This document shows, in pieces, positions 1-9,045 of a DNA stretch of 64,000 nucleotides. Below the pieces are notes generated by a model. The model did not search any database. It saw only the letters and a program-made list of their open reading frames with translations, and was not told the origin of the DNA. The position numbers were made by a program, and so were the translations under genes. Origin of the DNA: Phragmites australis (lineage: Eukaryota > Streptophyta > Magnoliopsida > Poales > Poaceae); NCBI RefSeq assembly GCF_958298935.1, contig NC_084929.1, forward strand, positions 6,758,001 through 6,822,000. The letters run 5' to 3'. Numbering within the stretch: position 1 is the first letter of the stretch; each line of letters opens with the position of its first letter.

Positions 1-1059
1 AGATCAATACACTGGACAGTTGAACAGTGAAGATGTTGGTTCGGTCAGGCTCAAGTATACATACTGAATAGTCCGGTGATGGAGATAAAGTATACACTGG
101 ACAATTCAGTGTTCAGAAGTGGTTCTGAGTGGGTTCTAATGGCTAGTATCTAAGGTTATACACACTGAATGGTCCAGTGCTTGTATTACTGATGTCACCG
201 GATCATCCGGTGTTCACAGTAAAGTTGAGCTGTTAGAGTAACGGCTAGTTGGTGAGTTTGAGGCTATAAATACCCACCCACTCGGCTATTTAAAGGTGCT
301 GAAATCCATAGAATCTCATATACACTTGAGAAGATATTCAACCCATCAAAGTGCTAAAAGTGTTCATCCAAAGCGATTAAGCACATCATTAGAGAGTGAT
401 TAGTACTTATAGGCTTAGAGAAAAGAGTTGCTAGATGATGCAACCTAGAGAGTGGATCAATGAGTGATCCAAACATGTATCGAGTGCTACGCCGGCACCT
501 TGGAGTCTTAGTGACTCATCGGTAACTTGTTGATACTCTGACTTGGTGTGAAGAGGCGACTAGAAAATTGTGCAGCGACACGGAGGCTCTTGTCTTTGTG
601 ACTAAAGCTTCGAAGTAAAGACGACGTACAAGTGACCGGAAGAGAGGTTAGTGGTGAGACCTCGCTTTGGTGACTTGATGACTCATCGTGATTGAGACCT
701 TGTTTTGGTGACTTGGTAGTTCAAGAGCTGTGACAGGAAGAGACTTGACGATCGGGAGCATATCCTTTGTAGAGCTCCAACGTGAACTAGGGGTGGATTG
801 TATACCAGCGATACTACAGGATAAAAATTCTTGTACCGAGTTTGTCTCTCTACCTTATTTACATTTTCGTATTTACATACTTGCAATTTACCTTGGTAGG
901 GTAGGTTGCAATTCTTTTGAGCGATAGAGTAGACACACTAGATAAATCTAGAGCACATTTAGATAGAAATTTATATATATCTATCTTGTGAAGTTTTTAA
1001 AACCATTAATTTTTAAGTGTCTTAATTCACCCCCTCTTAGAACATCATCGGTCCTCACA
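1..1059 (+). mobile_element. LTR of an LTR retrotransposon (5' part outside window)
   Basis: The stretch reads like a grass copia-type LTR. It has repeated motifs such as tatacactggac and a palindrome caccggatcatccggtg near 196-212. A TATA box (ctataaatac) lies at 264-273. The end has the layout aattcacccc, then a short cytosine/thymine-rich run, ending in tcctcaca at 1052-1059. No primer-binding site or gag/pol follows, so it is a solo or truncated LTR. The left border is beyond the window. Short ORFs inside it are not convincing genes. Confidence 0.55.
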
Positions 1060-1690
1060 GACACTTTAAAATGCAATAGTAAAAAGAATATAACTCTAAA
1101 CATTATGAAACCAATTTTGTTGATTCCATATCAATATGCTCTGCATGTTAAAATTACTAGTAACCATGAAATATTCACTAAAATTTTTTTTTAGCAAATC
1201 AAGATAAAGGTAAATTGGTCTATTACACCATTATCTTTTCTTTCAAGAAACCGAATCGAGTCATGTAGCCAAACAATTTTCAGATGTGATTCTGATTCAC
1301 TAGAGGAATATGTATCCCTACCAAACGAGACCTAATAATGTGGAGATTTCTTTCTTTTTTATTATTGCTTAACAACTATTGTTTTGTATTCTTGGTCCAA
1401 ATAGGCACCAAATATGTTGCAAATTTTTCATAGGCCGTTTGATAAAGAAAAAATAAGTAAAATGGATCGGCAGTACTTAAACTTATCATATAATGTCATC
1501 CAGGTTCATAAACTTTAAAATTGCAAATTGAGGTTCTTGAACTTGTTAAATATGCCATTCAAATCCACCTCTATGATTGCCAGCGTGGAGACTTCTTATT
1601 GACAAGTCAAAATCAAACAAGAAAAGAAAAGGAGAAAAAAAAACCCCCAAAATTGAAGCATAAAAAAACATCCCCAAACGGAGCCCTCCC
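1060..1690. other. Intergenic, AT-rich, no gene seen
   Basis: I see no coding potential here. The part around 1440-1620 (ggttcataaactttaaaatt, then ttcttgaacttg) looks like a dispersed repeat, but I could not find its ends. Confidence 0.4.
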
Positions 1691-1699
1691 GGCCGCGAG

Positions 1700-2090
1700 C
1701 ACGAAGCCACGCCACCACCGGTCGCATCGCCGCGCTCGCACTCCTCCTCCACGTTCTCCGACCGCCACCGTCCGTGCCGGCCTGCGCATCCTTGGGTGGT
1801 GGAGCAGATGCACGGGCCTGGCGCCGTCGAGTTCGACGAGCTCGCTGCCTCCCTCGCGCCGCCGCTCCTGGGGCCCTGCCGCCCCGTCGTCGACTATGCC
1901 CAGCTCGCCGGGGTCTTACTCGCCTTCGACCAGACAATAGGTACATATATGCAACCGAGCTCATGCGGGCATGTACAGCGCAGGGGCCTCCGCCACGGGC
2001 GGCAACCACTAGAGCTCGAGCGTCATCTACGATCAAGACGACGAGGAGGAGCTTGAGCTGCTGGTTCTTCACATCCTGGACCTGCTAGCA
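1700..2090 (+). pseudogene. Calmodulin-like (EF-hand) gene fragment
   Basis: Reading from 1796 in frame 2 gives GAVEFDELAASLAP, then VVDYAQLAGVLLAFD. This resembles the linker between the second and third EF hands of plant calmodulin-like proteins of the CML7/CML11 type (general pattern: VEFDELaaaiaPLL ... vDqaQLlevFraFD). After the LLAFD segment the third calcium loop is missing or broken. A piece in another frame (YIYATELMRA) looks like the exit helix of that EF hand (YISAAELARAM). The GC-rich codon use fits a grass coding exon. There is no full gene: calcium ligands are largely absent, frames shift and no downstream exon was found. It could instead be a transposon-captured piece. The family assignment is from memory of the family pattern. 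Confidence 0.45.
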
Positions 2091-2555
2091 TTCTCACGCC
2101 GAGATGTTTGCATCCTGCAACTTATTTCTTAGTTATCACGACGAGATGAGATGAAAAAAGTCAAGGAGGGCGCAATTCTGTGAAACCAGCAGTTGGAGAT
2201 GAAATCCGTTGGAGGTAGCCTTAGCTATATTGATTTTCAGATTCCGAAGACGGAATAATGTTTCATTTGGTGTTGATGACAAGGGCCTGATCAGCGACCC
2301 GGGAGGACGTCGTGCATCAGCCAAGGTCTTGAGCTGGTGCAGTACTCCGAAAGAAATTTTGTAAGACCTTTCACACAAAGATCTGAAAAAGACCTTTTCT
2401 CGTATCATTACTTTCCAATCCAACAGCTAGGCACAATACTTATAAGAGGAGAGGAGAATACATATCGTACATAAAAGAAGGCATATCTGTGAGACCGGAT
2501 CTCGTAGAATTTTCTTTAATAATAATACATGATGGACATCAAGCTTATTGTGGAG
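2091..2555. other. Non-coding or unrecognised sequence
   Basis: Nothing in this stretch could be assigned. It may be the inner part of the same decayed retroelement as the gag fragment next to it, but no motif shows that. Confidence 0.3.
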
Positions 2556-2559
2556 GAAG

Positions 2560-2905
2560 ATGCTGCATATTGCCGTCTACGCAGTAGGCAGTGTCCGCCG
2601 GTTTGAGTAAAATGGCAAGGATGTCCAGGGACACAGTGGAGTAGAGCACGAGATGATGCGATAGTCCTTTTGGATCCACTTATCATTGGCAAACTTCATG
2701 ACGGTGTCGACGGAGCTGTCGACATGATCAAGAAGACCGAACCGACGAAATGTGACATCCAAGAAAGTGCTCCAGGAAGAGTAATTAGACTGAGTGGGCA
2801 CATGATTGCGGATGTTAACGAGTTATATGGCGATAGCAGGCAGGGTGATCGGATCAGCAGGAACGAAGGGGTTGGAAAAGGCAGAGGAGGAACTGAACGC
2901 CATCA
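2560..2905 (-). pseudogene. Copia-type gag fragment
   Basis: The minus strand from 2905 reads MAFSSSSAFSNPF, PADPITLPAIAI, a stop, then LVNIRNHVPTQSNYSSW, FGLLDHVDSSVDT and IQKDYRIISW. This is the usual N-terminal pattern of grass Ty1/copia gag proteins: a Ser-rich start, 'DPITLP', 'NIR.HVP', 'NYs.W...F...fgL.dHvd' and 'D..I..WIY'. The frame breaks by one base near 2640, where SWIYSTVSLDIL continues in another frame. At least one stop interrupts it. No zinc knuckle, protease or integrase follows, so this is a relic. It may belong to the same element family as the LTR at 1-1059, but that is inference only. Confidence 0.6.
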
Positions 2906-3210
2906 GCAGAGGAAGCAGCGAAAAAAGAGGATTGTTTGGTAACCGATACCATGTAAGAGATAGGGTTGCAACACATAAATTCATTGTATTGCTGGTGTAT
3001 ATATACAAGTGCAGAGCTTGCAAACGTGCTGACCTTAGCCTTGGCACCTTGGCCTTAGCTTTCGGGCAACTTGGCAATTGCACCAATCCGCTTCATCGAT
3101 CTTTAGGTGAATTCCTAATCCTTGTTCCACCTCCGATGGCGCCTCTTCACTGCGTATTATCATCAAGCATCCAACATTTCACCAATTTTCCAATCCCGAC
3201 CTATCAACCA

Positions 3211-3212
<2 letters not shown>

Positions 3213-3299
<87 letters not shown>
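3213..3299. repeat. (AT)n microsatellite, about 43 units
   Basis: An uninterrupted AT dinucleotide run of about 87 bases. The open reading frame across it (repeated IY) is an artefact of the repeat. Confidence 0.95.
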
Positions 3300-3300
<1 letters not shown>

Positions 3301-4120
3301 CATAAGTTTTTATGTAAAGATGTGACATGGATTTTCTACATATTGAGAATGTTATTATAGGCTAATATGCAAGCTTAAAATCCGACTTGATTACTCCCAC
3401 GTGTAGAGTATGGTTAAAATTTGCAAGAAGTTACATCGAAGCAAATTAGATATGTTTTAACCAGTAATGAGTTCTTCATTAACATTGCACAGCCAACGGG
3501 CCAAGCTTTACATATGCAACCAAACAACCGCTACATAACCACGGTGGACACCGCATCCTAGGACCAGGTCTACTGCGTTTGCACATGTACTAATAAAGTA
3601 CACATAAATACATATATTGTCATAAACGAAAAATTAATGTTATGCATAGAAATTATAAACAGAGTTTCAACAATACTATATAGCATACAAATAGAGTATG
3701 AATATAGTATGTTGAACAGAGTTCACAAGGAACAAAACGACCCTACCTTTAGCAAGGGGAAACACTTGCCAATTTTGCAAAGGTAGTCAATTCCTCCAAC
3801 ACTCAATCCATATACCAAAAACCCGACCTCTCAAAATGCGCATGAAGAATACACATGTAGCACATTTTACACATAGATATGATATGGATTTTCTAATCAT
3901 TGAATGACTGGTTTAGTAGTGAGATAGATTAAAATCCCTACATCTTTTAAGCGAGGATGAGATGTCCCTTTTCATCCTTAGCCCGTTCACCGTATGCAAG
4001 CAAACATAACATTCAACTGTAGAGCACCTTTGGATCTTTTGCTAGTGGAGGCTAGCCTAGCCTTGCCTTGCTCAGCTAGCTATACAAGGCAAAGTAAAGT
4101 GAGGACAGTCTGTTTGGTTG
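3300..4120. other. AT-rich intergenic, no gene seen
   Basis: I found no coding or RNA gene signal. Short host-like stretches are present, but nothing can be assigned. Confidence 0.4.
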
Positions 4121-4125
4121 TTTTG

Positions 4126-4293
4126 TCCATGTGGGGGGGCTCCAGCCCCCTACTAACTACAACTCCGCTGAAATGAAGGGGTGAAAGAGGGAGGAAAAGA
4201 AGGTGGAGAAGAAGAAGAGGAAGAGGTGGGCGAGAAGAAAGAAGAAGCCAGCCTCTATTAGGATTTGGCTTTAGCTCCGCTACTGCTGGTGAG
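4126..4293. mobile_element. hAT-like MITE, degenerate
   Basis: The stretch starts with a G-run followed by ctccagccccc. It then has ctactaactacaac, a purine-rich gaagaagaagaggaagagg core, and ends ttggctttagctccgctactg. This order matches the better preserved element at 7897-8043 (C-run, ctacaa, purine-rich core, tttggatccgccactg). I therefore group the two as one non-autonomous family with a CAGtgGCGGA(T/G)CC-like terminus. The left terminus is degenerate and no target duplication was seen. Confidence 0.45.
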
Positions 4294-4419
4294 CAAGCTT
4301 GCTTAGTAAGTGGCAACAATTATTTACTATGAACCTTAGACTTTTCTACCCAAATATGCATAAAAGGAGTCCTCAATAAAATAATCCGGCATAGAACAGC
4401 AACCCACGCTTACACCTCT

Positions 4420-4626
4420 AAGATCATCTTCAACTATATACCCTTTATTTCGTTCTCTTTCTAATTTCCTTCTCTGTTTTCATACTCTTTATTTTTTCTC
4501 ATCTCTAACAGTTTCCTTTTGAAGAAATTTGTGAAGGAAAAGAATGAGAGAATCCCCTCGTGAAGGGAAGCCGTTGGACCATTGGAGTGAACTCGCGAAG
4601 GAAAACCATTAAAGATGGTCTAACAC
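4420..4626. mobile_element. MITE-like element with imperfect TIRs
   Basis: The left end taagatcatcttcaac and the right end aaagatggtctaa form an imperfect inverted repeat about 200 bp apart. The related theme 'aagatcatctccaac ... ggagttggcct' recurs at 19750-19970. Superfamily is uncertain because the target duplication is not clear. Confidence 0.4.
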
Positions 4627-5182
4627 TACATCCTTTTCCATTGTATCATGTGCACTCCTTGCTAGAGCGAGAGAGCCAAATCGGCTCGCTTGCCTTGCAA
4701 GATTTTTCTTACCATAGGAAACTAGCTTGCTTGACAAAGTTCTAAGAGTGTTACCACACACCTATCCTTAGCCATCTTCAGCGACGATGTTTTTCTAGTG
4801 CTACAGTACCAACACGGCCTCCATGTGAGAGTCATTTTCTAGTGCTACAGTAGTGTGAGGAGAGAATGAGGTAATATTAATTTGCAGATTTTCTCTTCTA
4901 TCCGTATCACTGTTTATAGATGATGATTGTGGATCCAAAGGAATAAAAAAATTAATAAAAAATACAAAATAAGATAACTGTTATAGATAAAAAATAAAAA
5001 ATATTATAATAATATTATATTGAATATATTTTTAAAATATCTACTAAAAATAACCTAACTAGCAAAACTGGACAAGGATTCAATCGCGCGCTAGATTCCT
5101 CATGCATAGCCATTTCTACTGTGCATCTATAACCCGTACATAACAACTAAAAAGCATCGTGCTACTGTAGACATATTCTGGA
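4627..5182. other. Upstream region of HGPRT
   Basis: AT-rich sequence with the motif 'ctagtgctacagta' repeated near 4795 and 4839, a hallmark of small dispersed elements in grasses. A catgcata RY-like motif lies near 5101. No clear TATA box could be fixed. The HGPRT promoter must lie here. Confidence 0.35.
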
Positions 5183-7558
5183 ATGGCCAGCATGGTGGTG
5201 ACGGCGCTGGATTCCGGAATCCTGCCACGCATCCCCACCAACCCCGCTTTCCAATCGCGGAACAGGGCCACCCCGCCGCCCGCGCCAGCGCATCAACCCC
5301 ATAAATCCCCCGAGCTTCGCGCCCGCTGCCCCAGAACCCTAGCCCTCTCCACCACCGTCACCGCCGCCGCCATGGTGAGCGTCGAGGCCGACATCGACCG
5401 TGTGCTGTGGACGGAGGCCGAAGTCGCGGCACGCGTGGGCGAGGTCGCCGCCGAGCTCGCGGCCGACCTGCGCTTGTTGCCGGGGCCGGCGGTCGTCGTC
5501 GGCGTTGCCACTGGCGCGTTCCTCTTCCTCGCCGACCTCGTCCGCCGCGTCGACGCGCCGCTCGCCGTCGACTTCGTGCGCGTCGAGTCCTACGGCGGCG
5601 GCACCGAGTCCAGCGGACGGCCCCGGATCACGTCCGACCTCAAGGTCGATGTCGCCGGGAAGCACGTCGTCGTGGTGAGCGCCTCTCTTTAATCCTCTTT
5701 TGTGTGTGTGGCTGCGGTGCTGTTACGTGTGCACGCGTTGTGTGCTTTGTTTTGCTGTGGTCTGTGGAAAAATCTTGTCTTTTTTGTGTGCTATTCTTGC
5801 CTTTGGTGTGGTCCTGTGCCAAGAATTTGTTCACTTTGATCATTTGCTCGCGGACGGACTCTATCTAGGATAATTCACGTGACCTCCTTTACATCGTTTA
5901 CCTCCTTGTTTATTACTCTGCTCAGTAGCTTTCTGCAAGTGTTTTTATTCAGTTACAGGAGTTCTGTCCGTTCTAATGCTAGCAAAATAATGTCATACTC
6001 ATCTATCTTTGGTTGTTATTAGCTTGCATAAGTGTTGCAACGTTTCGGGCGTGATGTTTCTCTGTTGCATGTAATTTGAAGGTTCCTGAAAATATTAGAA
6101 TGGTTGTACAGAAGTTGATCCGAAATTGTTCTGAATGAGGAAGAGAATCCTTGATCAGACAAGGTGCTAACAATCTGGTATTGATGTTGTATTGTCTACC
6201 ACCTGTTGGCACAGCGCAGTTCCTTGGGAATCCTTTCACTAATTCTTTTCGCAAGGACTAGTGTTAAATTTTGGCTACATTGAAAAATTTGCAAGAAATT
6301 AACTCCTTTTTTTAATTGAAATTAGGAAGGAACTTGTGTCCACGGTCCATCGAATTAGGAAGGAACTTGTCGCAATAATGTTGCTTATTGGGATTCTTTT
6401 TTTTCCTTTGACGAGAAACTGGTGTAATGTAATTAAAAATGCACCATAATCACTAGGATTCAACAATCAACATATATACCGCCTTTCTAGGACAGGACAG
6501 CACAGCACAGAGCACTGTCTGTCGGAAAGGCAATAGTTATATTGACTTTGATATTACTTCCGAAAAGTACCTCTTGGAAGTTTGATGATTACTCACTTGG
6601 TGAAAACTTTAAATCAGTAGCAGCTTGGATGGTAATATAGATGAAAATGATGGACATGATTACAGTGACTTGTGAATGGTGCTAATGACAAAATCAACCT
6701 TGCTGTGTTTTTTTAAAAACTAAACCCTGCTGCGCTTTTGAACAGTAAAATATAGGCGTGCATAGCAGCTACATCACGAGTCAGTTCTTTGTGGAATGTC
6801 AACCTAAGTTTACCCATACACGTTTTTCCCTTGTGTGCTGAGTGTATGCTGTGGTGAAGGAATCATATAATGTGTCTCTAGAGCCAGCTTTTCCTTGACT
6901 AAACTGGCACTAATCGCTTGGTATATGTGAAGGTTTAAGGATACTATTCAATTGAGGCATTTACTCTGTGTATGATACTATGGGGGCATACACTTACTAT
7001 AATAATATGAGATGACCTCTTACATCTTGGTGAGGCTGTTTCAGCTGGCATATGGAATTTGACAATGATTTCATATCTTGGTAGGTTGAAGATATTGTGG
7101 ACACAGGGAATACTCTCTCCTGTCTCATTGCTCATTTGCAAAAGAAAGGAGCATCATCCATATCGGTTTGCACTTTCCTTGACAAACCAGCAAGAAGGAA
7201 AGTTAATATTCAGCTAGTAGGGGATGGGAAATTCTACAGTGGCTTTGAGGTATGGATACCGTCTCCTTTAATACCGTGCTATATGGCACTCACTTTTTGA
7301 AGTATTAATGTTGTATTGCGAGGTATCATTGGGTTTACATTCGCTCTACACTTTGATTCTTTCATTGGTAACAAATACTATAAAAAAGCTCTCCTAACAC
7401 TGCCTTTCCCTCCTTGCAACCGTTAATCTGTTTCTGTTCTTCAGTGCCCAGATTACTTTGTTGTTGGCTATGGTATGGATTATGCAGAGCTCTACCGTAA
7501 CCTGCCTTATGTTGGAGTTCTCAAGCCCGAGATGTACAAGAAAGATTCAAGCAATTAG
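5183..7558 (+). CDS. HGPT: Hypoxanthine-guanine phosphoribosyltransferase, 3 exons
   Basis: This enzyme joins hypoxanthine or guanine to PRPP, giving IMP or GMP in purine salvage. Exons: 5183-5674, 7085-7249, 7445-7558 (256 aa, all phase 0). Introns have GT-AG borders; intron 1 is about 1.4 kb. The conserved core starts at the internal Met at 5371 ([19 protein letters not shown]). It includes [16 protein letters not shown] and DFVRVESYG. The PRPP-binding loop [12 protein letters not shown] sits at residues 165-176, with the catalytic acidic pair. C-terminal motifs are [21 protein letters not shown] and GVLKPEMYK. Length from the internal Met is about 193 aa, normal for plant HGPRT. The upstream in-frame ATG adds 63 residues rich in Ala, Pro, Arg and Ser and poor in acids, which looks like an organelle transit peptide. 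Which start is used cannot be decided from sequence. The gene appears intact. Confidence 0.93.
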
Positions 7559-7888
7559 ACTGGAGGCTACATTTGCAAACGCAGATGCAAGAGAGCAAAA
7601 ATTGCAAATGATAGAGACATTTTAGTTTTGACATGTGCAGGCACACTTTGCTTAATTTTGTACAAGAAAGAAGCATGAGGCCTGCTAGTTTACCTTTTTC
7701 TCCTTTTAAGCTCAGGAAAAACTACTGCTCTCCAAATTCCATTAGCATAACAGCAAGATGTATCACTGTCGATTTTGTTCATCACCAAACTGCAACCCTG
7801 AAGGAAAAGATGTGGTTGTATGACATGTTACATGTTCAGTTTACAGCCTGCAGCTGACTACGGCTGGTCTCTTGTACTTAGTTTGTGA
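7559..7888 (+). other. HGPRT 3' untranslated region (likely)
   Basis: The sequence after the stop has no competing gene and runs up to the MITE at 7897. Open frames here (from 7633) show no family signature. Confidence 0.5.
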
Positions 7889-7896
7889 TGCACTGC

Positions 7897-8043
7897 CAGG
7901 GGCGGATCCCCCCCTCCCCTCCCCTCCCACTACAATTTTTTGGCATGGAAGAGGAAAAAGAAGAGTAAAAGGAAGAAGAGAAAAAAGAGGAGATGAAGGA
8001 GAAAAAAAAGAAGTTCAGGAATTTGACTTTGGATCCGCCACTG
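7897..8043. mobile_element. hAT-like MITE with TIRs and 8-bp target duplication
   Basis: The ends CAGGGGCGGATCC and GGATCCGCCACTG are 13-bp inverted repeats with two mismatches. Flanks are tgcactgc (7889-7896) and tgcactac (8044-8051), a 7 of 8 match and the duplication length expected for hAT. The core is purine-rich and non-coding. Length is 147 bp. Confidence 0.8.
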
Positions 8044-8051
8044 TGCACTAC

Positions 8052-9045
8052 CATTTGCCAACACTGAGCAGACATTGCTTGGAACCTGGGCTCAGGCCTG
8101 ACCCCTGTGGATTTGGAGGGAAAGAAAGCTAATTTCCCTACGAAGTCAAACTGAAAGTATCAGGTCAAATCCGTACTATCCAAGTCTGGGCCCTAAAGTA
8201 AGAGTTCGGTCAGTTGTTTGCATTTCCTGTGCTGCCCATGGTGTCTGAATATGTACTATGTCTGAGCAGATTCAGGATTCCGGGGGAAACTTTCCTGAAC
8301 AAAGGAATCTCTCCTGGAATTCCTCGGAAACTCGTTTCTATTCTTTCTGAGCTATTTGGACTTTAGCACAAATATATGGCATGTTTGGGTTACAGGAATT
8401 TAAGGTTTGTTTGGTAAAGTTTTATTGATCTAAATTCTTTATAATAAGAGGTAATTTTCTGGAGAAAATGATTGTGTAGCGAAAAATAATTTTTTAAGAT
8501 AAATTATATAGAGAAAGTGATTTTATGAGGAGATAAATAGAAGAAAGTTGGGATTTTTCTGATCCCAGCATTTAGTTTATTTTAAAAAATCACTCTCACG
8601 AAATTACTCGAAGAGCTGAAAACTATAAACTGCTGTTTAATACAGCTTTTACTGGTTTCACTCCGAGGGCTAGTTCAAAACCTCTGCTAAATAAATCCTT
8701 ACATGATCTTCACATGCTAGTACAAGTCCAATAGAATTCCTTTGAAAATCCTCCATTCCAAACATGGTGTCACTACTGTCTCGGAGATTTTGGCCTGGTT
8801 TGGACATGGAGAACTTTTCCAGTTTCTGCAAAAAATAAACTGTTTTCAATAAAGATTTTCTACTGAATTCATGTATTTCAATAGGCCCTCAAACAGTTCA
8901 TGCAACCTGTTTTCCTTCCCCAGTGTAGCATCTCAAACAGTAGAGGCAACCTGGCTCCAGGTGCAGATTCCAGGATCGGAGAGAAACAAGAGGGTTTTGC
9001 CTCGGCGAACCACTCTTGTTCCTTCCTCCCGACAGAACCTCGGCC
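8052..9045. other. Intergenic between HGPRT and the SG1-like gene
   Basis: There is no gene. The stretch 8379-8770 starts 'gcatgtttgggttacagg' and ends 'ccaaacatgg', which suggests another small inverted-repeat element, though the ends are too imperfect for a firm call. Confidence 0.35.

Noticed and set aside
1596..2072. 158-residue antisense frame opposite the EF-hand fragment
   Set aside because: Arg/Ala/Gly-rich shadow of a GC-rich exon; the plus-strand frame has the recognisable motif.
3122..3325. 67-residue frame with repeated IY
   Set aside because: Translation of the AT microsatellite.
5293..5868. Other frames overlapping HGPRT exon 1
   Set aside because: Shadows of the real coding frame; they run on into intron 1 and contain no motif.
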